From: Elmis aenea
Taxonomy: Eukaryota > Arthropoda > Insecta > Coleoptera > Elmidae
Reading direction: 5' to 3'
Assembly: GCA_947652605.1 (NCBI GenBank)
Contig: OX393577.1
Coordinates: 21,579,466 to 21,643,465, forward strand
DNA length: 64,000 bases
The notes below the pieces were generated by a model. The model was not told where the DNA came from. It saw only the letters and a program-made list of their open reading frames with translations, and did no database searches. This document shows, piece after piece, positions 10,917 through 22,019 of the stretch. Each line of letters starts with the position of its first letter. Position 1 is the stretch's first letter. Both the position numbers and the translations under genes were made by a program.

Positions 10917-11489
10917 TAGGGTGTCGCCGTTATCACCGCAAATATTTTAAGTGGTGATAGAGGACCTTTTTCTAAGAAAAAATTTCAAGTAAAACTTTTT
11001 TCTAAAATCAAATACTAAGCAGATATGGAGATATCAACACTTATTTGATTTTTTTACACTTCTGCATTTACAAGACTGTCGCCGAAAATATCAATTTTCT
11101 CGCAAAATACCTTTTTTGATAAGCCATGAAATTCTCTACACAATTTGTTACAATTATTTTGTCTACAGGCAATGGTTTAAAAGTAGTAAAGCAGGTTGTA
11201 CAAAAAAATGTGAAAAATTTAAAAACTTTAATGGTTTCTTAGACTTTGCAACCGCTGTATCTTTAAATTGAAAGGTTGTACAAAAAATGGACGGCCCATT
11301 TCGAATAGCAAATTTTATGGGCTAAACTTGTGTTCAGTGAAATTTTTGGAAAATCAAACAAATAAGGTTTTTAAATTTTCCACATTTCTTTGATATCTGC
11401 CTAACATTCGATTTTAGGAAAACATTTTTCTTAGAAAAAGGTCCTCTATCACCACTTAAAATATTTGCGGTGATAACGGGGACACCCTG
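10917..11489. mobile_element. Foldback MITE, 573 bp
   Basis: The left end TAGGGTGTCGCCGTTATCAC mirrors GTGATAACGGGGACACCCTG at 11470-11489. Arms of about 90 bp pair closely (AAATATTTTAAGTGGTGATA and its complement) and weaker pairing continues inward. The TA duplication is intact on the left (10915-10916) and TT on the right. It abuts the transposon remnant that begins near 11500. Confidence 0.88.
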
Positions 11490-11499
11490 TTCATTGATG

Positions 11500-12482
11500 A
11501 TATTGATGACAACCAATCAACAAACTAAAAGATTTGAATGCCTATTACTTGTCAGATTAAGAGATTTGTGAAAATGAACTTTAATAACGAAGAAAAACGC
11601 GATATGCTGCGAATTTTTTATATCGTATATGCTTTAAACAAATTTACTTAAGTTTCTATTTACAGTAGGAAAATAGTGTTTTTTCCAGATCTGTTTGTAA
11701 TAAAAATGTTTTTTTAAGTTTTAACTGAAACTTTTCTGCTATATTATCTTCTGGGTTTGGCAAAAGCCCCATATTTACCTAAGTTTCTGTCCAACGTACA
11801 AAAATATGTGGGCGAGGGTCCTCTATCTGGATATGTTTCTGCATACCGTTGACTTGGCAATATAGTACATATTCCCATTCATATCGCGTTTTTCTTCATT
11901 ATTAAAATTCATTTGCACAAATCTATTAATCTGACAAGTAATAGGCTTTCAAAACTTTTAGTTTGTTGATTGGTTGTCATGGAAACAACATAAACTACAA
12001 TGACCGGCCAACCTGATTTATAGGGGTTATTGATTAAAACGTATTTTTTCAAATTTGACAATGAAAGAAGAAGTAAAATGCCATGTGTAATACATCAATG
12101 GATTCAAAAAAATAAATGTTATTTGATTATGTGAATAGCAAAAATTTCGCCCATAAGAAAAAATAAAGTTGGTAGTCATAAAACAAAAACGTTTCGATCT
12201 AGGAAAAATTTGTGACCACTATCCGATTCGGCTTAAAAAGTTGTTTGGGCAATATTTTTACACTTTTGAAATATTTCATACTCCAAAGGCGTTATAGACG
12301 ATTTTCAAAAAACGTATTTTCCGGTTTTTCCCAATTTTCTCGGATACCGTTTGAGATATTTCCAATTTCTCTTAGGATTATTAATAAGCACGGATATTAG
12401 CAACTTTGTCAAATTAAAACTATACTCTAGCTATTATAATAAGCGAGATCCCCATGCTTAAACTCGAATTTCAATCACCCTG
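11500..12482. mobile_element. Rearranged long-TIR element with inverted copies of its transposase start
   Basis: The right end (…CATGCTTAAACTCGA to ACCCTG at 12482, TA at 12483-12484) matches the ends of the element at 19343-21185. Its left end is lost against the MITE at 10917-11489. Inside, MNFNNEEKRDML is coded twice in opposite directions: plus at about 11574, continuing RIFYIVYALN, and minus at about 11910, where a fragment with YAETYPDRGPSPTYFCTLDR follows in a shifted frame to ~11730. The same 5' leader (…GACAACCAATCAAC) flanks both. So an inverted duplication of the gene start has occurred. The encoded family is the same two-domain HTH/DDE type as 5345-7270. Confidence 0.72.
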
Positions 12483-12484
12483 TA

Positions 12485-13162
12485 TTCTAAATAGCCAATT
12501 AAAAGAAGAACATTTAAAATACACATAATTAAAACGACTGTTTTATTAATTCTACAAATTTAATCATCATGCTTTTCTCCATTTGAAATTTTTGAATAAC
12601 AGGGCGTTACATCCTTGTGTCGATTATCTAAGCTGACAATTATAGTTGTTAAAAACGTGATTACAGGTTCTAACTTCATATTTTAATCACACATTTGGTA
12701 GATTATAATTTATTGTACTTCTTTATTCTATTTTTGATTTATGTCCTCTGCAATACATCGATGTGTCCAATGCCTGATCTTGGGGCCATGATTATCTATA
12801 AATACATGTTATTTTTATTTAAAAAATGCATTTAAAATTGAATAAACCTGACAGAAGATCCTTAATTATTATTTTTAATGTTTTCCTGACAGTAAAGTTG
12901 GCATTAGCTTTTTATTTACTTTTATTTCTCCAATTTTATGCAGAATGTAATTGCCAGATATGATTCAAACATATGAATGTATAAATTAAAACATTTCGTA
13001 CTGTTTGTACAATTTTTTTTGCAAAACATATTAACCAGTATTTCAAAAGATCTTTTAAAATCTATGTTTAGAAATTACTTTGCGTATATAACTGAATACT
13101 GACTCACATAAAAGTCTGAATAGTGCAAAATAAATTGAATTTCGCAAGAGCTTCTTAGTCAA
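12485..13162. other. AT-rich stretch, no gene
   Basis: Nothing supported. A 20-codon minus frame at ~12730-12795 (NHGPKIRHWTHRC) is too short to call. Confidence 0.5.
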
Positions 13163-13734
13163 CTGTAATTCCCCAGATAACATTTCCAGCATGGGGATCT
13201 CGCTTATTATAAGAGATACAGGTTTGTTTAAATTATATGAATTATTCCTTAGTATGAGAGGAGCCACAATCAATTTTTAAAAGTACAAAGTTTCTCGTGC
13301 TTCAGGTGTTATAGCAAAAAATATGAAAATGTCGATTTTTTTTTCTCTTATAACTTTGTCGTCTTAATCGTTAGAACAATTTTATTTGTACTTTCTCGAG
13401 GTACTTTTTAATGGAGAATGTAACTGTTATTTTAGATTTTTTTTTAACACCTACCATTTTCGAGATATTACCCCTAATTTTGTTTTTCAGTTACATTCTC
13501 CATTAAAAAGTACCTCAAGAAAGTACAAATAAAATTGTTCTAACAATTAAGACAAAAAAGTTATGAGAGCAAAAGAAATTCGACATTTTCATATTTTTTG
13601 CTATAACATCTGAAGCACGAGGACTTTTGTACTTTTAAAAATTGATTCGGGCTCCTCTCATCTAATTTAAACAAACCTGTATCTCTTATAATAAGCGAGA
13701 TCCCCATGCTGGAAATGTTATCTGAGACACCCTG
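13163..13734. mobile_element. Foldback MITE, palindromic, full copy of a three-copy family
   Basis: The arms pair from CAGATAACATTTCCAGCATG (near 13174) with its complement at 13701-13724, through TAAAAAGTACCTC..., to a loop near 13440-13480. The right end is CACCCTG plus TA at 13735-13736; the outermost ~10 bp on the left have decayed. Half copies of the same family lie at 16664-16847 and 29691-30015. No coding capacity. Confidence 0.88.
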
Positions 13735-13756
13735 TATACGTGTTTTGTGTGTGTGT

Positions 13757-15800
13757 TAGTGATTGCAATACCGGTATACCGGTATACCGAATACCGGTAT
13801 ACCGTGCCATTTTACAATACCGAAATACCGTCTCATTTGATGGTCTAATACCGGTATTCGGTATTAATTTTTTTTAAAATTATTTTATAATTGCAGTCTG
13901 CCATAAATAAAAAATAGCAATAAATGCAAAACACAAAATTGTGCCACAAAATGATGTATTTAAGTTAATTAAAAGAGAGATGATATTTTTAGAAAACGAA
14001 GGAATATTGCAATATTGGAATATTTGTTGTCATTTCCAAGGCTTACTATTAAAAAATTTTGCAATTGCTCTTAACTTTATCAAAAATTTTAATAACTCGA
14101 AAATTATTGCAGATAGGTATAGAAAACGCTAATACAGATTAATGTAGAATTTACTTTTGAATTAGAAAATGAAAAAAAAAATTGGGCATTGTATTTGAAA
14201 AAAACGAGTTTTATTGGTCTGAAATTGTATTAAAAGAAAATTAAATTTTGGACACCCTGTAAGTCATGCATCGATTGCAAAAATTCTTCTATGCATAGTC
14301 TAAATTCAAGCGTTTTCTCTTCAAAAATGGCGGCGATAGATAATATTAAGCATCACAATGAAAATCAACAAATTTCAAAAAAGTCCAAAAATCTAAAAAA
14401 CGACTGCACTTAGGTATAGGGTATGCTATTAATCGTCCCTCTAAAATAACGTGTTAAATCCAAAAATGCAATAAAAAATAGACCATTGTATTTGAAATAA
14501 GAAAGTAGACGTCAACTTCCGGTATTTCCGGAAGGGTCGCCATCTTGAAAATATTTTCATTAAACAGATCGTATGTCATTATGGTCATAACCAAAATTTC
14601 AGATCAATACCCTTTTTCATTCTTCATATATTTTTAATGCCCGGTCCCAATCAATTACCCTGTATATCTTCAGTTTTTTGTGTCCATATTTTTTTACATA
14701 TGTAATTTTTTAAGTTTCTTTATTTTATGTAAATTTGTGTTTTGACATTATACTTACTATATGTACATATGTGTAAAATGCATATATTGTATTTTCAAAA
14801 TTAATACTTTTTTTTAAAAAAGCAATACCGGTATACCGCAGTGGCGTGCAGTCCATGAATGCGTTGGATGCGGCGCATCCCTTAAAATTTTGAAATATTT
14901 CATACATTAATTTAATATATAATTTGTTTTTCTAAAATTAATTTGTAGACAGTATTTATTGAACTATTATGTCCATTAAAAGTTACATTTTAAAGTTAAG
15001 GGGAAAAAGATCTTATAATATATTGCATTTGTCTGACTGCCTCATTTAAGGCCGTGAATGCGGTGTAGCGCTCAGCATCTAGGGCTGGACTCATAGCATA
15101 GAGATATAGAAGTTAACGCATGCGTATTAAGTATCAGTTGATGGAGCTATATACTAGCTGTAGATGCTGGTTTGAAAACAGCATCTACAGCTAAAAACGC
15201 ATTCACCGATCACCGGTAATGCGGTAGTATTGTGTTCGCGCTTAGCGTTTATTGTTGGATACGATTTCATTAAACATGAATGCAATATGCAACTGCATAG
15301 TGGAGAGTTTGTTAAAACCGTCATAGCTCTAAAAAATTTTAGTCAGTCTGTAAAATAAAAGTTTTTTTATGTTAATAAGTTGCAGAGCTCGAATATCTTA
15401 ATTTAATTTTTTTATTTCTCAAATTATCAGTTACAATTTTCTTTAGCTTCGTTAAAAATACTAGAGTTTCTCTCGCAGGTATGTACATCACGAATTATAA
15501 CAGACTAGTAAGAAGTTGAATTTTTTTTTAATTAAAACTTTTTTGGATTATTACAAGTTATTAGTAGTGCTAGTTAATAATAATACGTTGTCATGCTATT
15601 TTACGGGATTTAAGCATGTATATATATATATGTGGGTGATGAAGATTTAAATAGATTTTTAAGGATTTTAAAAAAAAAATATATTCGACAGCATCCCTTA
15701 CATTAAAACCCACCGCACGCCACTGGTATACCGGTATTACTTGCGAATAAATACCGAATACCGGTATCGTAATAATTTTGGTCCGGTATTGCAATCACTA
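13757..15800. mobile_element. hAT-like element with TIR TAGTGATTGCAATACCGG, containing a nested insertion
   Basis: TAGTGATTGCAATACCGG at 13757-13774 mirrors CCGGTATTGCAATCACTA at 15783-15800. Subterminal palindromes of GGTATACC repeat near both ends, as in hAT subterminal motifs. The flanks are GT-rich (GTGTGTGT left, CTAGTGTGTG right), so an 8-bp duplication is possible but not clear. A plus-strand fragment at 13941-13985 (VFKLIKREMIFLENEG) resembles the start of the hAT C-terminal region, but weakly. At 14260-14660 are decayed pieces ending in ACACCCTG or ACCCTG that may be older mariner-type MITE ends. The second hAT element is listed separately. Confidence 0.78.
14839..15725. mobile_element. 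Nested hAT non-autonomous element, 887 bp, perfect 8-bp duplication
   Basis: The ends CAGTGGCGTGC and GCACGCCACTG are typical hAT termini (CAGTG...). The target sequence GTATACCG is present at both 14831-14838 and 15726-15733, an exact 8-bp duplication, which lies within the GGTATACC repeats of the outer hAT element. No transposase recognised inside. An inner inverted repeat (GCTGTAGATGCTG and its complement) lies at about 15155-15195. Confidence 0.92.
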
Positions 15801-16663
15801 CTAGTGTGTGTGTATTGGCGAAATTTCCAACCGAAAAACTTGCGTTAGCGTTCGGTTATAATAAGGGATTATGATATTAAAAAAATATAAGCTCTTACGT
15901 TTACTAGGCTTGCCTGAGTGGCGGTTGGGATTTCGCGCATTTTTATACATTACTATGTGAATGGCGCTGCTTTATGATCTTGAACGATAGGGAATTTCAC
16001 ACGTCTTTGGCGTCACACACCGTTGTGCGTGCATCCGGTGTGGCGCCGGGGCGGAACACCCACGCCCTTCACTCCTATAACCCCGCCCATCTATTGTTTT
16101 TCTGTTTGATGAATAGCAGGAAAAAATACAAGTAGGCGGTCCATATAACCGGAATACAATTCAGTGTTAATATTTCTTAATTCTATTTGTACTTGGCCAT
16201 CCATCAATTTTTTATTTCCATGACGCATACGATCATTTACATGTTTCCGTAGTGGGTAGGTACTAATAATTTGAAGCTATTAAAATTAAGCTACTGTTTA
16301 GAGAGTTAATTGATGTAAATCAGCAACTGCTTTAAACCAAATTTGGACTTTATATATGCATGAAATCCCATAAAGCGAAACATTTAATTATTAAATTAAT
16401 AGTAGTTATACAGCCAGGAGTAAAATAATTTGCATTTTGCTAATAATACTTCCACATTTTACGGGGCAATATAATGTATTAAAATTTATGGTTTTAATGA
16501 GGTAAAGGCCTAAGGCTATACTAAAATGTACGGTTCAAACATACTTTATATGAGTTTGCCCGTTCACATTTTTCAATATTTTTAGTCGCATTTATAGAGA
16601 AGTTTTTTTTGCAAATAGTTTTGTAGCAATGGAATAAATAGTTTTATACAAAGTAAAAAGTAA
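15801..16663. other. Unannotated stretch with a CpG- and GC-rich island at 15985-16085
   Basis: Most is AT-rich. A roughly 100-bp island around GGTGTGGCGCCGGGGCGG (near 16040) is much richer in G and C than anything nearby. It has no open frame, tRNA fold or transposon end that I can see. It could be a promoter-type island or an old mobile-element fragment. Confidence 0.4.
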
Positions 16664-16847
16664 AGACAGAATAGAGAAATTAAACATTTTTATATTTTTT
16701 TGCTATAACTTCTGAAGTACGAGAAATTTTGAACTTTTAAAAATTGTAGCTCCTCTCATTCTTAAGAATAATTAATCTAATTTAAGCAAACCTGTATCTC
16801 TTGTAATAAACGAGATCTTCATACTGGAAAGGTTATCTGAGACCCTG
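16664..16847. mobile_element. Half copy of the 13163-13734 MITE family
   Basis: The sequence matches the right arm of 13163-13734 (TTTGCTATAACTTCTGAAGT, AATTTAAGCAAACCTGTATC) and ends GAGACCCTG at 16847, TA following. The left arm is missing. Confidence 0.8.
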
Positions 16848-16881
16848 TATACTCATATTTCTTACAGTAAAAAATATGAAT

Positions 16882-17064
16882 TTAAAATTTTGTGTTTCCT
16901 GTTGGCAGATTTATAAGATTATAATATATTAATAATAATTTTTTTAAACCTTCAAAACATTGCTCTAGTTTGGGTAGTTGGATGCACTGTCGTATTTTGT
17001 AGATTTCAGCGAATTCTTGGTGATTTTTTAGCCATTCAGATAAAATTAATTTATGTAGCGTTGA
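16882..17064 (-). CDS. Candidate coding remnant or terminal exon, unknown
   Basis: A minus-strand frame of 60 codons without stop reads KLILSEWLKNHQEFAEIYKI then RQCIQLPKLEQCFEGLKKLL and ends INLPTGNTKF before the stop at 16882-16884. The mix of E, Q, K and hydrophobics looks like an amphipathic helical protein. No clear acceptor directly upstream and no start codon. Not recognised. Confidence 0.3.
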   Translation of the reverse strand, partial: STLHKLILSEWLKNHQEFAEIYKIRQCIQLPKLEQCFEGLKKLLLIYYNLINLPTGNTKF

Positions 17065-18119
17065 TCAGTTAAAAATAAGGATAATTAAAACTGTAAAAAA
17101 TATTTTTTGTTCTTGATATTGCAAGTAGTAACGTTATAAAACATATGCATAAATTATTAAACATTATGTGTAAATAAATAAAATATATAATTCTTTGAAT
17201 AAAATGCTAAAATAAACTATTTAACAAAAATAAGCATTTGTAAAGGTTTATGAAAAACTAAACCATACGAAATGGTATGATTTGGGACATGAAAGGTTTG
17301 AGGATATTAAGATTTGCTTTTTGAATTAAAATTAAAATCCTTTAAACAACGTCTTCCAATTTTTATTTAACATTATTTATTAAAATAAACGAATCCCTTT
17401 CATGATCATTGTCATGTTTTTTATTTATTTTTATTATTCTGTATGACCTTTATCTGTACAAAAATTAATACATCGCTTTAAACTAATAATAGAAATATCT
17501 TAGCAAGGTTAGTTGTTTTTATGGTATTATTGTTTTGCATTCTTAATATTTTAAATAATAAAGCTTTATTAATTGTCTGATTTTTCGTTTAAACAAATTT
17601 AATTTCGCTCTGCAATAAATTTTAATTATCAAGGGATACTTATTCTCAATTAAAAATGCTTTTACGACTAATTCATTTATACTACAAGCAGCTATCTTAT
17701 CGCCACTTGAACGATTTCTTATTAAGAAATTAATCGGATGTGTAAATCAAGTAAACCATTAACATGTTCGAGTTACATGTGGAACAGTTTATGGGTTAAA
17801 AATAAAAGTGTTAATAATTAACTTGATGTGTAAGTGGTTTTTTTAAATTTGTATACGCGATGCGAATCTGTCATATATGTATAAACTTGCATGATATAAA
17901 ACCTGGTGTGAATTTTAATTTCGTGATATTTATTTGAAGAATAAGTGTGAGAAAAATAAATTTGTAATGGTGTTAAATAGGTATAAAATAATGAGAAAAT
18001 ATTCTGTGACAATGAGGAGTATTAAAACAGTTATACTTACTGTTATTTAAAGTTATTCCGAAAAACTGTACGAGGGCGTATTTTTATGTAATTTAGGTAC
18101 CTAGCCGTGAAGTAAAGCA
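17065..18119. other. AT-rich stretch, no gene
   Basis: No supported feature. Several short open frames are AT-driven. Confidence 0.5.
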
Positions 18120-18620
18120 CGTAGTAGAACCAAAAGCATTATTTTTCTACATAACTACTTCCAACACTTATACACATATTCTAACGTTTCTCGAGTTGTC
18201 GCATCGTTTCAAGAAAAAAGTCTTTCGGGAGCTCCGCAAAATAAGCTTCGACAGCTACCTTTAGCTCATTGTTGGCGGTAAATTTTCTTTCCCTAAGATT
18301 TTTTTAAGATTTCTGAACACAAAGAAGTCGCAGGGTGCTTAGTAAGGTAAATGACCCTGCAATTGTCGTGCAAAAGCCGATTCTTTTGCCACCACGAGAA
18401 AAGCCGTTTCAATTTTAACGCTTTTTCAAACTTTAAACAAACCTCTCCATTGATTGTAGTCTGTTTCTTTATATTAATAAGCAGAACTCCTTCCTCCCCC
18501 AAAAAAATGTGCCTTTAGTTTTTCTGCCGAAGACTGTATTTGTTTTTTTTTTTTTGGGAAGGCGATCTTTGTGAATTCACTGCATAGATTACACAGGCTG
18601 ACATTTCAGAACTTTCTGAA
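18120..18620 (-). pseudogene. Mariner transposase, C-terminal half
   Basis: On the minus strand: KKKKQIQSSAEKLKAHFF (the block after the first Asp), GVLLINIKKQTTINGEV (GxxLxxxxxxxxTING), NRLLHDNCR (second catalytic Asp of the HDNA motif), APCDFFVFRNLKKIL (third catalytic Asp, xPxDFFxF), and RKFTANNELKVAVEAYF to about 18180. These fall in three frames, so there are several indels. This is the same transposase that begins at 21541-22015: the N-terminal piece stops just after the first Asp and this piece resumes there. They are separated by a tandem array and a nested transposon. Confidence 0.82.
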
Positions 18621-18639
18621 CGTTGTTTTAATTTTGATA

Positions 18640-19340
18640 ATAATTGTTCTTATATAAATTACATGCTTTGAATTCAATGGAATACGCAGTATTCCGCTAT
18701 CACATCAAGTTTTTCAGCAAAATGGAAAAACAGATTATTGAGTTTTTAAAGAAAAACAACACATTATTAAATTTCAAAAATATCTCATTAAAACACTGTT
18801 TGGATAATTTATATAAGAATAGCTGTTCTTATGTAAATCGCATGCTGTGAATTTAATGACATACACAGATTTTCTCTATTTCATCAAGTTTTACAGCAAA
18901 ATGAAAAAAAGATCAATAAATCTTGTGAAAAACCAAATTTATTTTAAAACTATCTAAACAAAAAACTTTTTGCACAATTTAAATTTTAATTGCTGTTCTT
19001 ATATAAAGCACATGCTCTGAATTCAATGGCGCACGCAGATTTTTGCTATCACATTAAGTTTTTCAACAAAATGGAAAAACAGATTAAGGATTCTCCAAAT
19101 AAAAAACATTAAATTTGAAAACTATTTAAACAAAAATCTATTTGTATAATTTGTATTAGAATTGCTGTTCTTATATAAATAACATCCTTTGAATTTAATG
19201 ACACACACAGATTTTCGCTATCATATTAAGTTTTTCAGGAATGGAAAAACAGATTAATGAGTTTTCAAACAAAAAAAATTAATTTTAAAACTCTTACAAA
19301 AGCTATTTGTATAATTTATATTAAAATTGCTGTTCTTATA
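18640..19340. repeat. Tandem array, ~165-179-bp unit, about 4 copies, interrupting mariner
   Basis: The motif YTGTTCTTATATAAAT recurs at 18644, 18823, 18993, 19165 and 19330 and is followed each time by CATGCTNTGAATTCAATG and a segment like TTTTTCAGCAAAATGGAAAA. Units are diverged (roughly 75-85 percent). The fifth unit is cut by the transposon at 19343 and resumes at 21188. Confidence 0.85.
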
Positions 19341-19342
19341 TA

Positions 19343-21185
19343 CAGGGTGTCCCAAATTCGAGTAAATGCATGGGGATCTCGCTTATCTTAAGAGCTACGA
19401 GGTCGGTTAAATTAGGGCAAAGTTGCGAAATTAGATGCTCATTAATAATCGAAAGAGAAATTGGAAAAATCTCAAACGGTATCCGAGAAAATTAGGAAAA
19501 ACTGGAAAATACGATTTTTGAAAATCGTCTTCAACTCCTTTGGACTATGAAATATTTTAAATGTGTAAAGACATTACAACTTTTCTAGCCGAATCGAATA
19601 GTTTTTTTTTTTTTTTTAACTGTATTGTTTTATTGCACCTAGCTACTTTAGCCAACCAGCAATATGTCTTTATGATAGTTCTACTTAAGTTAAGAGTCCA
19701 CCCGTTGGTGTCTTCTTTTTTTCTTCTGTATTCTTGTTTTCAAGAACGACACTTTACACAACCGCACAGTGCTCTGCTTTACACTAACTCGCTAACTCAA
19801 ACGGCTTGGTCCGTTTAAGCCTTCTCACTAGATGTTGGTTGTCCAACAGCTGCAGGGCTTCGGTGTTGATGTGATCATGCAGCCTTTGTTCATGTTTGTT
19901 GGCAAAGTTTTGGATTTCGTCGACTGTTGGCATCCTCAGGTCCCTGTGGAGGTCGACATTCCTCACGTACCACGGGGCATCCACAATTGCCCGGAGTACC
20001 TTATTTTGGAATCGCTGTATTATTTTAATGTTCGTTTTACCAGCACACCCCCAAAGCTGTATGCCGTAGGTCCATACTGGCTTCAGTATTTGTTTGTATA
20101 TTAGAAGTTTATTTTCAATTGAAAGTTTAGATTTCCTATTCATTAGCCAAAATAGTTTTCTATATTTGATGCCTAGCTCTTCACGTTTTTTTTTAATGTG
20201 TTCTTTCCACTTTAATTTAATGTCCAGGTTCATGCCTAAATATTTAGCTGTGTTAGAATGTGGAAATCTGTTGTTGTTTAATATCACTGGCAGGTGTTCT
20301 ACTAATCTTTCTTTAGTTTCATTTAGTTTGATGCGCCATGTTTTAGTCCATTCGAAGATTTGATTTGTTACGTTCTGGAGTTTATCTGTTAATTGTTCAA
20401 TAGTTGTTCCGATGGCTAGAATTGCGGTATCGTCGGCAAAAGTGGCTACTTTCACATGTTGTGTTTGTGGTATATCAGAAGTGAATAGCAAGTACAGTAT
20501 TGGGCCAAGGACACTACCTTGGGGTACTCCGGCTTTGATTTCTTTGAATAGTGATCACAAATTTTTTCTATATTGATTCGTTTTTGTTTTATGACAACCA
20601 ACTTTATTTTTTCTTATGGGCGCAATTTTTGCTATTTACATAATCAAATAGCATTTATTTTTCTGAATCCATTGATGTATCACACATGGTATTTTACTTT
20701 TTCTTTCATTGTCAAATTTCAAAAAATACGTTTTAAACAATAACCATTATAAATCAGGTTGGCCGGTCATTGTAGTTTATGTTGTTTCCATGACAACCGA
20801 TCAACAAACTAAAAGTTTTGAAGGCCTGTTAGTCGTAAAAATGAACTTTAATAACGAAGAAAAACGCGATATGCTGCCCATAAGAAAAAACAAAGTTGGT
20901 TGTCTAAAACAAAAACCAATCGACCTAGGAAAAATTTATGACCACCATTCGATTCGGCTTAAAAAGTTGCTTGGGCAACTTTATTACAAATTTAAAATAT
21001 TTCAAACTCAAAAATGGACTTTCCAGTTTTTCCTAATTTTCTCGGATACCGTTTGAGATATTTCCAATTTCTCTTAAGATTATCAATAAGCATCGAATTT
21101 AGCAACTTAGCCCTAATTTAACCGACCTCGTAGCTCTTAAGATAAGCGAGATCCCCATGCATTTACTCGAATTTGGGACACCCTG
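19343..21185. mobile_element. Deleted long-TIR element (MITE form) carrying a LINE insertion
   Basis: The ends CAGGGTGTCCCAAATTCGAG and complement at 21166-21185 have TA at 19341-19342 and 21186-21187. Arms are ~400 bp once the LINE at 19602-20545 is removed; the original element was about 0.9 kb. It keeps only the first ~14 transposase codons (MNFNNEEKRDMLP, plus strand, ~20842), fused directly to the opposite arm. The partner family member is at 11500-12482. Confidence 0.9.
19602..20545 (-). mobile_element. 5'-truncated Jockey-like LINE with poly(A) tail
   Basis: The minus strand codes the end of a reverse transcriptase: AGVPQGSVLGPILYLLFTSD, then VATFADDTAILAIGTTIEQL (the FADD catalytic box), AKYLGMNLDIKLKWKEHI, LKPVWTYGIQLWGCAG and QNKVLRAIVDAPWYVRN, ending LKRTKPFELAS near 19784. 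A 3' untranslated stretch of ~165 bp ends in 16 A (T run 19602-19617 on plus). GAATAG lies at both 19596-19601 and 20546-20551, a target-site duplication. The frame from the truncation point to the stop is intact, so the insertion is fairly young. It cannot move by itself (no ORF1, endonuclease or RT start). Confidence 0.93.
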
Positions 21186-21187
21186 TA

Positions 21188-21262
21188 TATACCTAAGTAA
21201 CATGCTCTGAATTCAATGGCATGCACAGATTTTTGCTATCTTATCAAGTTTTTCAGCAATAT
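21188..21262. repeat. Remainder of the fifth unit of the 18640-19340 array
   Basis: AACATGCTCTGAATTCAATG and TCAAGTTTTTCAGCAATA continue the unit interrupted at 19341. Joining across the transposon gives TTCTTATA with ACCTAAGTAACATG, as in the other units. Confidence 0.8.
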
Positions 21263-21540
21263 AAAAGTTTGGGGCCAATACGTAGAATTGTACATGTATA
21301 TACCAGTTTTAGTGCCATTCGCAAATAAAGGATTTTAATTTTATCTGATGTATAAAAACAAACGGGTTACATACATATTTAAAGGGTTAATAAAATTGCT
21401 GTTATTGTATTTTGACTGAACTATTACAAACCCGGGAAACTAATAGCAGATTTGTAATCAGCGCCACCGAATTAGAAAATAACACCAATCAAATTCAAAA
21501 CAACAAAAATCAGGTCGGCCTGTGTACTATTGTTTAGTAG

Positions 21541-22015
21541 AAGTAAAAGGATTCAAGATCCAAGTGATTCACTCAAATCTCATCCCCGGTAACAATTCGT
21601 GAAAAATAGCTCTTATCAGTCTTGGGAAATTTCTTTCCTGAAGTTTTTGCTCCGACGTAAGGAGCCTTGGAATCCAATGAGGAGACACTTTCTTTAAACA
21701 CAAATCGTCGTGCAAAACTTACCAACCAGTCTCGGATACCCCAACTTCCCTGGCAATGAAAGACAAATTCATCCACCGATTTGAAAGCACCGAATCTTAA
21801 AGTTTTTTAACTTTGTCTTTAGTTCTTGCCTCAACTGGTCGATCTAATTTTTGATCATCCTGTATAGAGTCCTGATCCCAGCGAAACTGCTTAGACCTAA
21901 ATTTTACCAGGCATAAAGATAGGGCTTTATTTCCATGCATGTCGATAATTTTTTGGTAGATAACTTTTGACCCAATACCCTCTTTTGTTAAAAATGTCAT
22001 TACACCTGGTGCTAA
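21541..22015 (-). pseudogene. Mariner transposase, N-terminal half to the first catalytic Asp
   Basis: From ~22000 on the minus strand: EGIGSKVIYQKIIDMHGNKA, then KQFRWDQDSIQDDQKLDRPV (WxxxFxxGRxSxxDxxRxGRP in relatives), TKDKVKKL; a frameshift; then REVGVSETGWQVL, CLKKVSPHWIPRLLT and RIVTGDE (first Asp), followed by NHLDLES. The next block is found at 18620, on the far side of the tandem array. The usual length of a mariner transposase is ~345 residues and the two halves together cover most of it. Confidence 0.85.
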
Positions 22016-22019
22016 AGTT

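Noticed and set aside
15830..16080. tRNA-like or SINE promoter boxes in the GC-rich patch
   Set aside because: No A-box/B-box pair with correct spacing and no cloverleaf could be drawn.
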